Source of the DNA: Lutjanus erythropterus
Taxonomy: Eukaryota > Chordata > Actinopteri > Lutjaniformes > Lutjanidae
Assembly: GCA_020091685.1 (NCBI GenBank)
Contig: CM034606.1
Coordinates: 36,218,374-36,282,373 of the forward strand
Length of the DNA stretch: 64,000 nucleotides
Direction of reading: 5' to 3'
The position numbers and the translations under genes are program-made. Of the stretch, positions 22,640 through 33,900 are shown in pieces; positions within the stretch are counted from its first letter, which is position 1, and every line of letters begins with the position of its first letter. The notes below the pieces were generated by a model. That model searched no databases, had not been told where the DNA came from, and worked only from the letters and a program-made list of their open reading frames with translations.

Positions 22640-24770
22640 AATTACCCTTTAAAATCCAGTGTGTTATATGAAAATTGAGTTGTCACAAAGCTATCCATAT
22701 AGAAAAGATATAGATACATTTTCCTAAAAGTCTGTATGTTTTATCTGAAACTTAATAAAATATTATAACTGACAGTCAGTCCACATACAATATAATTAGT
22801 GTGATATTAAACTTATATGAGTTTGATGTCACATATTATACGACATACACATAGAAACAAACTCATGTTGCTGCTGTTTATATTCAGCCTGACACTTACT
22901 CAAAAAGAATATTTTTTATTATCCCATCCTGAATTCAATATATTATCTGTATTGAATGTGTATGTAGCATCAAGTCTCATTTCATAATGTAACGCTGTGC
23001 TGTATGATGTAATAATACATTACTTTGATACTCTGATATAAAAAAGAATAGGCTATATTTTAATAACTGAGACATGTTTAAATATTCAATCAAAAACACC
23101 CCAGTAGCTTCATATATGGACCATATATGGAATGCAGAACTTTCCATGCACTTTGCTTATAAACAAGGTACATAATGTTTACTTGATTCATACCCATTTC
23201 TTGTAATTAAGAAAAAAGTGGCTGCTTGAGTAAATCAGCTCATAAACATATGACATTTTGGATGCTCATGGTTTTCACAGGACAGACCTTCATGTTGTGA
23301 AATGAATTCATGCAGTGTAACTGAACAATAACTGAATATATCACCCATTCTTCAGAACGGGGACAAAACATGTCCCACCAAAAAAAATCTAAAAATTATT
23401 AATACCAACACTCTAATTCAACTTTTTTGGTGAAAATGTTATTCATTAAGGATTTATATATATGTATGAAATGTATGTAATTCCTAAAATATTTTGGTTT
23501 GCTTTAATTGTTTTAATTTCTAAACTTGCTCTGAGTCAGAAAACAGCCTTGTCCCAGACAAGAACTCACAACAGAAAAGTTTAAAATGTGTTACAAACCT
23601 TCATAATCTAAAACTAACAATACCTTCTGATAACATTGTTATAAAAATGTATTATTATAATCATCTTTGCTGTAAAACATGTATTTCATGAAAATGTTGG
23701 CCATTTAAAGTTGTGTCACAAATTTCCATCAACTCATTCAGATTTGTACAAAAACATAAAATCATAAAAAGGGTTAGCTATACCCTAAGGACCTCTGTCT
23801 CACTTCCTGGTTTAAAAAAAGTGTGAATACAGCTAAAGCACTGGTAAACTTTCTATTGACAAATTAATGAAATAATATTGCCATCAGATGTGTCTCAGCC
23901 ATAACATGTTAACTCTGTAGCCCTTCTAAATCATTTCATAAAAGAATGAAATATTTAATCACAAGGAGATTCTACTTTGCTTTGAGGCTGCTGTGGCATT
24001 GCAATGAAACTGAAAACCCTGATTAAATGAGCAGAAAGCACCACACACAAGGATGTTCTTTGAAATACACATACATTTTATTGGTGACAGTGAATATCTG
24101 GCATTGATCAAAATACACCCATTACTGTGTGAAAATTGCAAGAGAACAGGACATTTAAGTAACTCAAGATAAAAAAAAAAGAACAAAGAAAACTCCTTTG
24201 TATCGTCAGTAAAGAACTAAAATAAAGTGTACATTTTGTTGCTGAGATTATCCTAACTACAAGCTCAATCAGTTTAGCTGAATTATTGTATATTTTAGAT
24301 AGTGTTAAGCAGATACTTGTACAAGATGCAAGCTGGCTAGACTGCTACCAAATCAAACCACTGAACCACTCGACTTCAGACTGATTGACCTGTTTAATGC
24401 TGCCTCACACCAAGCTAACGTCAGCTAAACATGTCTTCATATCATTTGATCATAGCTTTAAGTATAAAGCTGCTACATAACAGTATCCTGTGCATCACAT
24501 TATACTCAAAGTTGCACAAAATACAGTGTAATTATTTAACTAAGGAAAGAATAGAAACGTGGTGTTATTAAATCCTTCCACTCCATATCCATCCTGTGTG
24601 AGTACAGAGGTGTGTAGCAGGAACAAAAGGTTATTGGGTTAGTTTATCAGTAAAGTGTGTGAAGTGCTGCCCCGCTATGGTAGTTATGAGCTGCCGTCAG
24701 TTACAGTACGAGCGTTAATATCAACTACGTCAGCTCAGAAAGCAGCAGGGTGTTACACACAGCCCAGCCA
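22640..24770. other. intergenic, nothing recognised
   Basis: Very A/T-rich with many short ATAT/TATA runs. No coding or RNA feature could be supported. Confidence 0.45.
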
Positions 24771-24777
24771 GTCTCCA

Positions 24778-24813
24778 ACACTGTGACACCATCACCATCA
24801 CCATCATCATCAA

Positions 24814-24870
<57 letters not shown>

Positions 24871-24872
24871 TA
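24778..24872. repeat. (CAT)n microsatellite
   Basis: About 95 bases of CAT/CATCAT repeat with one AAC interruption. It encodes a poly-Ser run in one frame, which I do not treat as a protein. Confidence 0.95.
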
Positions 24873-26400
24873 TTTTGTGGTAAACCTCAACTTTGTGTAT
24901 TAGTAATAGCGATCAACTTGTTGTTGTTTGTTGCTTGTTCATTCCTATGTGACACATGCGAAACATGCATTGCAGAAAGAGTGCCGAAGACAGCAGCTTG
25001 TGCGACTTTGTACATTGACACTGAAAAGCGAGACAAGCCTTGATTCACAGTTCAAATAAAGAATCGAAGAAAAACGCTTTAAAAACCGGCTGTAGGATCG
25101 TATTATTCAGATATCAAGATCCTGGAAACACTAGAGCACAAAATGACTAATCTGCCTGTGGGGGTTGTTGATCAATACCAATGACTCTACAGTTACTCTG
25201 CCTTTTTCTTGAGCCTTACAGAAGGTTTACTGTTTTTCCACTGTGATTGTTGCTTCTTCACGTGATGTTTAGTATCTAGCTCCACGTTATCAGCTAGCTT
25301 AGAGACTTGTGTAGAGTCTTGTAAACAACATCTGCCTCGTTGAGTTGTGTTAGGATATGATGACGCTTGTGGTCAGGCATAAGCATTGAACCGGTGTAAG
25401 AGCTGGGTCACACCAGCATTTATAACAGCAACATTGTGGACTGACATGTATTCATTTTAATGGAATCAGTGCTTTCACTCATGGAGGCAAAGTACATCTG
25501 CACAGTGCTTTCATGTTCAGTTCAACTTTGGTGAACTCTGATGGCCTCAGCTTGCTTCAAAGTAAAGCTGGTATTAAACTTTCTGCGTCTGCCGGTGTGT
25601 CCACACAACATACATTTCATCATCAGAGGGTGTATGTGTAGACTCTGGCAGACATCTGCATACCTGGAATTTGTTGTGAATGTACCGACTTGTCCGCTCG
25701 GCCACTACTCTGAACTTGTAGACTCCAATCTACAGTTCATAGTTGAAATGCATCATCTTAGCCGACTTTAGCCGATCAAACAGAACTACTTGGTGTCTGT
25801 GGTGTTTGGGAGTACAATCTCAGTGTAACGTTTTGACTCCACCTGGCACTGCTGCTTCAGATTCCAGTTGCAACACAGCATCTGGAGCTGGTTGGGGCTG
25901 CTATAGACAATGTTTCTGATCCAACCAGAAGCATTCCAGAGGTGGCTCTACACTCTGCTCAGCTTCAAACACACACCAAGTCAGACATAGCATGGAGCAT
26001 CTAGTCACTTTTCAAAATAAAACATCCTGTGCAGGCTTCTGATTGTAAGAACAGAAGAAACTTAGAAACATAGCCTAACCCTAACCATGGTAGAAGCCCA
26101 TAAATCAAAGAAAATGACCAAATCAATTAAATCTAAGCAAGTCAAAGCACTTGTCAGCTTGTCTAAACGAAATTTTTGTCTGAACAGCAGCTTAGCCGTC
26201 AGCTCTTGTAAACTACAATCTACTGTGCATGGGTGAAGCACTTCCTCCAAGCAATCTGTAGCTGTTCGTGTAAGTCCGTTTGCGAACATAAAGAATAAAG
26301 TTTTACAGCAAGGTCTAAACTATCTATCTCCTCTACAGCTCATGGATGCTGCCACATCCTGTATCTATTTCAAATTAAATGCACTTGTTTCAATTTAACA
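24873..26400. other. intergenic, nothing firmly recognised
   Basis: Apart from a short similarity near 24,995 to the 52.9/54.8 kb direct repeat, I see no exon-like or repeat structure. Confidence 0.4.
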
Positions 26401-26412
26401 CCCTTTTAGCGC

Positions 26413-26898
26413 ACACACGTCAAACTCAAGAACTGCGGGCCAAATTCACCCAGTACCTCAGTTTATGTGGCCCGTGAGAGCTTACAAAGAATATAGTTTA
26501 TGCAACACAAACCTAAATGGCATTATAGAAGGACTGTATCCATGAACTAAATTACTGTCCCAAAACGCGTCCCGATTTTGCTATTCACACTTTGAAGTCA
26601 GTATGGACTGTGTATAGCATCTTCACATCATATAGCTGTTTCCAGCAGTAGTGTTCTAGTTGAGTGGTTGTAACTAGTGATGTTAATGGCAACAGTCCAG
26701 CAAAATACCATCAGTTCATTTTTAAGCAAATCTGCATTTTTGATTTGACACCTTTCTTGTAGGCAAACTGAAACGTCTGGGTTTCTACCCTCCTAGCGTT
26801 CATTTACACAAGCCTAGTTTTACATTCACAATTGGCCCTTTGAGGGCAACCATTATGCTTATTTGGCCCCAGGATGAGTTTGAGGTTGACACCCCCGC
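26413..26898. mobile_element. hAT-type element (GGTGTCAAACTC family)
   Basis: The left end ACACGTCAAACTCAAGAACT with GCGGGCCAAAT, and the right end TGGCCCCAGGATGAGTTTGA with GGTTGACACCCCC, are the two ends of a widespread vertebrate hAT non-autonomous family (CAGGGGTGTCAAACTC...). It is diverged and has no coding capacity. Confidence 0.7.
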
Positions 26899-26899
26899 T

Positions 26900-28077
26900 C
26901 TACTGTACACGGTGCAGCCATATACAGGTCTTGACTCAGTCTTGTTGTAGCTTTCTGAAACAATCTAACAATCATGTTTACTTTGTGTAAATTTAACAGC
27001 ATTGCAACTTCTTCAGTCACTGCATGAAGGACTTGAGTCAGGACTGTTCCCTGACAGTAGCTTACAAATTATTGCACTACACTGACACTACAAACACCAA
27101 AAACAAGTTCTTGTTGAGAGTTACTTTGGAGCATACTGTGACCTTCACACACTAAATTTGCACCGTTGACAAAAGCAAACTGTTTGGACAGTGCTGACCT
27201 CTCAAAGAACAAAAGCTGTAGCTATCATATTACTGTAGCTGTCGCACCGTCACATTTTACACAACCCTGCTGTCAAATGAAGAGTAACACCAGCAGAGTG
27301 TTTTTCCATGGATGAAACCAGCCACAGTCAAAGGGACCCACGGCATGATGTGGTCACTACATCCACAAGCTGGATCAAGGACTGACTTTTTTTCCACCAA
27401 TGTTGCTGCAGAGCTCGATCCAGATGAGATATCTCACAGTAATGCCCCTTTAAGTCAACTTGTGGGTTTTTTTTTCAAGAGGATGTTAGACAGACGTGTT
27501 GAATAATGAAAAGGCCTTTGATGAATCAGTGTGACGCTCAGTGATTACTTCTGAATTCACACTTCTAGGTAAAGCTAAGTGCATGTTTAGGAGGGTGGAG
27601 GAATGCACTGTATGTTCTGATGGGTGAGTGACATCACATTTTATTCATACTAGGCACTCTTTTAATGAAGACTTTAGAATCATCTGGAAAGGTGGTTTTG
27701 ACTTGAATGATTATTGCTATGTCTCAGTCTTTAACACAGAAACAAGCATTTCTGTTAAATTCAATGGCTCAAGTTCTTTGCAGTAGGTTGAAGATGTTCA
27801 GTATTTCTTTACTTGGACTGCAGGTGGGATGGAAAAGGGGACGGGACACATTCAGATACTGCTACTGGTTCAATACTAACAGTAGACGCGTTGACTGAAA
27901 TGATTTTTTTTAAGGACGGAGGTATTCAAGTTTCTTTTGTGATTGCAAAAGAAAAAAAAAACAGTAACAGGCGACACATCCGATCTCTCACTCTGAATGA
28001 AGACAGCGATCAAAGCTGCCTTGGCCTCTCGTGCCATGGCTGGTGAGAAAACAATGTTGAGAGATGTCCATGTGAAA

Positions 28078-28138
<61 letters not shown>

Positions 28139-28978
28139 GCTCTAAAGCTGCTGAAACAACGCTAAAAATCTGTACAATATTTAAATACTGTATTTACAGA
28201 AATAAACACTTCATTGTTTGTCACACCTGGATTCAACGGATTCAAGTGGGCAGGCGGCATTTTGTCCACATGTAATAATCAGAAGCATAAACAAATAAAG
28301 GCAACAATTAAGCGCATTTGATGGCTGTACTTGCTTCTCAGATTTAACCTGCAGCACGTTTCACATTCCTGGATACTGAACTGGATGCTCGTAGTGGTTT
28401 TGCTGGATGTGGCCTGTTAATTAAAGATCAGATGCACTTGGCATCAGTGCTGCTGAGTCTCCAAGGCATCCCATCAGCTTTTAGACTGACTTCCTATCAT
28501 CCACATGGGGTTGGATATCAACACATTTATGAGCTTCAATGCTTGGACTGAAAATGGACTTGTGGTCAAATGGTCATTTGGTAATCTGTATCAATACTTA
28601 AGTAAGGTAAGTGAGGATGCCTATATTTGTAAGGTTGCTTCTTCTACTGTCTGTCAGCAAGGGAAGCTATTTATGTGGTAAGCTGATAATAATTTTGCAG
28701 AAATGCAATGTCTTCAAATCCCTGTCCCATCCTCATCCACAGCTCATGTGTTTTAAAAAGTCCTTTCAGTTCAGATACCAGCAAACTGTTATGAACAAGT
28801 TCAAAAAAAAGTTTCTGTGCAGAACTGTAAAACCTTATTAGCCATGTATATTAATGCTCAATATCAATATTTTTCTATTAACAATATTAAATGACTATGT
28901 GTAATGTCTGTAGAGAAAAACTCACAGAGAGGTGTCCCTCACTGCAGTTTCCCTCAGCTCTGTAAGAGTTTTAGCATC
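26900..28978. other. intergenic, mostly unassigned
   Basis: Apart from the CA microsatellite at 28079-28136, this stretch has no feature I can support. Confidence 0.4.
28079..28136. repeat. (CACG)n/(CA)n microsatellite
   Basis: Four CGCA-type units grade into about 20 CA dinucleotides. Confidence 0.93.
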
Positions 28979-28979
28979 T

Positions 28980-29345
28980 TTTAGCTCACTGTTTTGGTTT
29001 GACTGCCTGTAAGCTTCAGTTTCAGTCCACTGAGCTAATCAGCCTGGTTTCCAGAGAAAACGCTCTGATACACCCACTGTTCACTACCTGTCAGGTACCA
29101 CGCCACAGACAGATACAGGTAGAAACTAGCTGGTGGACACAGTGGAGCATTTAGCAGCATAAGAAACAGATATCTCCTTCAGGAGCTGCTGGAGTCCAAC
29201 AATAGAGCTAAAAGAAGAATAATAGCCACCAAATGAATGCTAATGTTGCTCCAGGTCTCCTGGATGTCAGTTTGCTAGCATGTTTACCATACTGATTTTA
29301 TAAGATACTATTATTTGGATGTTGTTTACAGCTTGTTTTGCTGCC
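28980..29345. repeat. dispersed repeat fragment, family uncertain
   Basis: The phrases GGAGCATTTAGCAGC, CTTCAGGAGCTGCTGGAGTC and AGAGCTAAAAG are, from memory, parts of a repeat widespread in spiny-rayed fish. I see no terminal repeats or coding sequence. Confidence 0.35.
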
Positions 29346-30187
29346 CCCACATAGCCAAAAATGCCCCACAGTAAACTCTTGGTCCCATCTTCCTCCATAG
29401 CCAATATGTTTTACACAGCTGTAGGGAGCTTGACAGGCTAATAGTTACTTATTATGAGGAAGCTAAAAGTGGAAGCTAATGATATGTAACTGTAGCCTAT
29501 CTGGCCCTTTATCCTTAGGATTTGGCAAACTCTCACAGGCGTTTTCACTGTCCCAACAGCAGAAAATCAATCTAAAATAAAATGGTATGCTTTGGAAAAT
29601 ATTTGGCAGCAGGGTGACATATTAACAGTTTTTATTAGCTGTGTTTGCAGGTCTGAATCGTGCAAAACCACTAGTATGGCCCTCAGAATTGTAGTAAGGT
29701 GAAGCTGATGTAAGTTTTAAACATGAACAGTATTAGCAGTACACTGATGACATGGTGTTATGACCTTTTTTATAGTTCTATCACACAGGATGTTTTGTAG
29801 TGCACAGATATACAATAATCTGCTGTAATGTGACAGAGAGTGAAGCCTGTAAGGATGCATCTGATGGAGGCTGAGAGGTGATCAAACATCAACAGTCAAT
29901 ATGCCTTTAACTTTCCTGTCAGGAGCTCTTAAACCTGCCTCAACAAAACTGGAGCCTCAGCATGGGGTGAACTGTACGGGTCTGTTATGAATGTGTGAAC
30001 ACTACAGAGCTCCTCATCAAGCTACAGGGACGGAGTGAAGTGATGCACCTGAAACACACTGAACTCATCCACACTGGTCCTAACATGGATTCTACAGTTG
30101 AATGTCAGGCTGGGTCTGATTCAAACTGTCTACCACCCACGCTTCAACTGACTGATTCATTAACCACTTTCCAGTAAATATCTCCAG

Positions 30188-30227
<40 letters not shown>
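30188..30227. repeat. (GT)n microsatellite downstream of hspa12a
   Basis: About 20 GT units lie some 60 bases 3' of the hspa12a stop codon on the - strand (CA-rich in the transcript sense). They would be within its 3' UTR if the transcript extends that far. Confidence 0.9.
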
Positions 30228-30284
30228 GCTGTATGTTTTCACTGATTCCACATTATCTGTAACATTAGCTCTGTGGTTCCCTTC

Positions 30285-30916
30285 TTAATGGCTGAGGAAG
30301 TCAATGTTAGCTTTGACGGTGCGTCCGGTGGACACATCCACCGCCATGGCTCGAATCTCTGTGTCACCGAACTGCATGAGCGTCTGGATCTCACGCCGTG
30401 GCGCCGTGCTTTCCGTTCCACTCACATCCAAGCGAAGTGTCCCACACTTCCTGACGCCGGGCTCGCTGATGAAGCCCGCGCTCTCCTTCTCCGAGCAGTA
30501 GACGTGGATGACGATGACCTGCTGAGAGGGCTTGGCCGGCGTGTAGCTCCGCTTCACCATCTCACCCAGTGCCACAGACTGGTCGGCAGCAATGAAGGTG
30601 TCAAAGACGTCTGTGCACCAGCGCGTGCCGTCCTTCACCAGCAGCTTCTCTGGCGGGTGCTTGCCCTCCACGTAGCGGTTGAGGACACCCACACCGTATG
30701 TGAGAGGCGAGCGGCGGACCTTGATGACGCTTGGATCCAGGCCGAACAGCACAGCGCCTTTCAAGATGGTGAGGCCCACATCATGGGGGATGATGATGCG
30801 GCTGCGGCCCTGCAGCATGTTCTGGACAGCCTGCTGCAGCAGAGGAGACTCAGCAAAACCTCCCACTAAGAAGAGGAACTTAATGTCGCTCACCTCCGGC
30901 TTCTCAAACAGCTCGG
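30285..30916 (-). CDS. hspa12a: hspa12a terminal exon with stop codon
   Basis: A 632-nt GC-rich exon encodes the last 209 residues. It starts [20 protein letters not shown] and continues through the adenosine-binding loop [76 protein letters not shown] and [16 protein letters not shown]. It ends KANIDFLSH and stops with TAA (plus-strand 30285-30287). The acceptor is CTCCTCCAG. The ATPase fold closes here and no HSP70-type substrate-binding domain or lid follows, as is normal for HSPA12. Confidence 0.97.
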
Positions 30917-33900
30917 CTGGAGGAGACAAACAAACACAATGTCAGTGAAGAGAAGTACAGACACTATCATGTAACTATGTATATGTTTGTGTTGTTCATA
31001 GCTGCTCATAGTTAATGCTGGATGTTGATACTGCATGCCTTGAAATTAGTGAATTCTCTGAAGTAGAAATCTCAACAGATTTTGGAAAGAGCAAAAACAG
31101 CTGCACTGGTCTCTGTGGGGTGACAGATGTGACGGCCGTCCACACCAAGAATGATAACTATAACAATAACTTTGTACAACTTACCTATTTAAATGTTAAT
31201 AATCAACGTGTAATTTGTGAAAAAATCTTTTGTTTTCAACACATTTTTATTCAGTGGGCCGATGGATTATGAAGCCTGTTGCAGGTGTTAAAGTAACATT
31301 TATAGAATAATAAGAAACTTTAATAAAACAGTTCAGGAACTGGGACTCAAACACTGCATTTGCAGGAATATTGTTAATGCATTTTAAAAAGAATAAGTTA
31401 ATGAGGTAGTGTGATATTTTTGTGTACATGCCTTGTGCTTTCCTCATGTGCACATGTAGGTGATGTGATGCACACAACAGAACAAAAGGTTAAATGTTAA
31501 TCTAACATGCAAGAACTGAAGCCCCCTCTCTTAATTTTTTGCTGGATCCTGACAGAACAGAATCAGGGAACTCCCAGACCAGGATCAACAAATAAGTTTG
31601 TGTAATATTTAATGTTATCTGATGATTACAGCAAACCCTATATTGAAGTAAACGGGTGTTTGTGCTGTAAAATTGGTGAAATAACTGGCTTAAAAGTTTA
31701 AATCAGCTGTATTAGACAACTATAACTGAGCACATGATCAAATGTTAGACTGACTTTATGAAGAGTTTCATTAGGTTGAACTTAAGAATATTCTGCAGCT
31801 GTCAGTCCACATGAACGCTCCCTCTCTCTCTTTGACTGTCTGTCTGCTGCGTTCACAGACGCCTCACAAAGACCTGCAAAAACTGCTCTGTGTCTGATTG
31901 GGGTTTTAGCTTTAGTGATTATTCTTAAAAACTTCAAAGAACAGACTTTGTCAGCTGTGAACAACCTGTATTTCCTCACGGAGTGGTGAAGTGTCATTCC
32001 TGTGCAACCCACAATGCAACACCAAAGTCTTACTTGGGGAGGTGCTTGTGTTGGTGCAGTGCTGTCCACAGTCAGACAGAAAATGTTCAGTTTCTGTGGT
32101 TATAAATAGAACTTAAATTCAATTTCCCCCCATTGTGTGCAATCCAAAGACTCCTTGAGGGTCTACAATACAGGGGTTGTTGAAGACTGTACAGAGTACT
32201 AGGGAGAATAAATGTTGTCCCCACCAGGGATAAAAAATAATTCAGCACAGGAAGAAATCCCCCCTCAGCAAACTGCACCCTGCTTATAATGTAATATTAG
32301 GCTGCAAATTACACAAACGCCATTTTAGCTGAGACAGACTGCCAAATACACAGCATTTAGACTCAGACAAAGAGGACTCTGGCTTTAATTTCAAGACTAG
32401 GTCACTGCCAGAACTGCAGGGATATCACTACATTGCCTGTGAATTGAAGAATTTCATGAATCCCTCTGATTTGTTTTCCCTGCAAAAGTTAAAGACAGCT
32501 CATCAATATCTGTTTTCCCAAGCTGGAGACACAGCTGGAGCTTTGTTGTTCTAGCTGTTCTAGTTATCATTCTTGGTGTGGACGACCCGTGTGTTGAACC
32601 TCCAACATCACAGCTGGGTGTGGTCAAGTGTTGGTTGTTGCCCTTATGACCACGCCCAGCTGTGATGTAAGTAGTTACTAAGGTACCGTGCTACATCCAT
32701 GTGCAAAAAAGCTTGTTGTCACCACCACTTGGCTGGGCATAATTCCAACTGCAGAGTTTTCTGACAATATAGTAAAAGTGAGATGATCGGACAGATTTCA
32801 CTGAGGTTGTTAAGTACAACCTTGTTATGACTGACCATAATGATTGGAAAAATTATTACAGCTTCTTAAAAATGTTACCATAATACTTTAGAATATATCT
32901 TTAGAGTACTTTAAACAGAGCCTGCTTTTTCTTACTTTATTATACTTATGGTCTGCCACAACAGAAAGGTGCAGGGAGTTGCATGGCATAATTTCTAGGC
33001 AAGATTAAAAATATGGTGCATTTTATGTAACTGCACTCATGTCACTGTCCTTAAAGGGAAGCCAAACAAGTTACAAACATCTTTTACAACCTGAGAAGAG
33101 TAATCCGTGCTGAAGTAATGTGACCTACATTCCTCTGGTTAGGGAAGCTTTGAATAATGTAGGTCTGATGTTTTATGGAGAGACCAACACACTACTTTAG
33201 AAACTAAAAAAACATTCCTCAGTTACTTGGCCCAGCCAAGCCTGCTGGTGTCTACTGTCACTTGTGACCGTCATGTTATGAGAAGAACATATGGTACACA
33301 GGTTGATATGTAGTTTTCTATTGGTTACTTATGAATGAAGACACAGTTACTTTCTATATCTTAAGACTTGTTTGACCACAGAGGTGAGGGATGTGTGTCT
33401 GTGTGTGTTTATGTGTTGAGGACGTATTGAAGTTATCAGTGTAGCTTACTGAGATGTTGGATGATGTGGTCTATGGTGGGCTTGAAGAGAGAATTCATAG
33501 CATCTGGACTCATCCTCAGCATCCCCTGAGACGACCATTTAACAAAATCCACACTGGAGGAGAGGAGAGGAGAGGAGAGGAGAGGAGAGGAGAGGAGAGG
33601 GAGGAGAGGAGAGAGGAGAGAGGAGAGGAGAGGAGAGAGAGAGAGGAGAATACATTTAATATACATTATAAAATAGCAATATATGACAATATGGTGAGGT
33701 TTGCCAATCATATGTAAAATAAAAAACAAATTGGTGATCAGTGCAATGAACTGTGTTCCATGACCCTGCAAAGGATAAACATTATAGGTGATATGGATGG
33801 ATGGATGGATGGATGGATGGAATTTGCTTTGAATCTTCATAGTGATTCTGTAAAATAATAGCACAGTGTTCAGCGATCATGATAATATTCCATTGAAAGT

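Noticed and set aside
24750..25043. 97-codon open frame with poly-Ser run
   Set aside because: The serine run is the (CAT)n microsatellite, and the remainder has no family resemblance.
30273..30869. 198-codon + strand open frame
   Set aside because: It is the antisense shadow of the GC-rich hspa12a terminal exon.
33565..33650. CRISPR-like or regulatory array in the GGAGA tract
   Set aside because: It is a simple microsatellite without spacers, and the genome is vertebrate.
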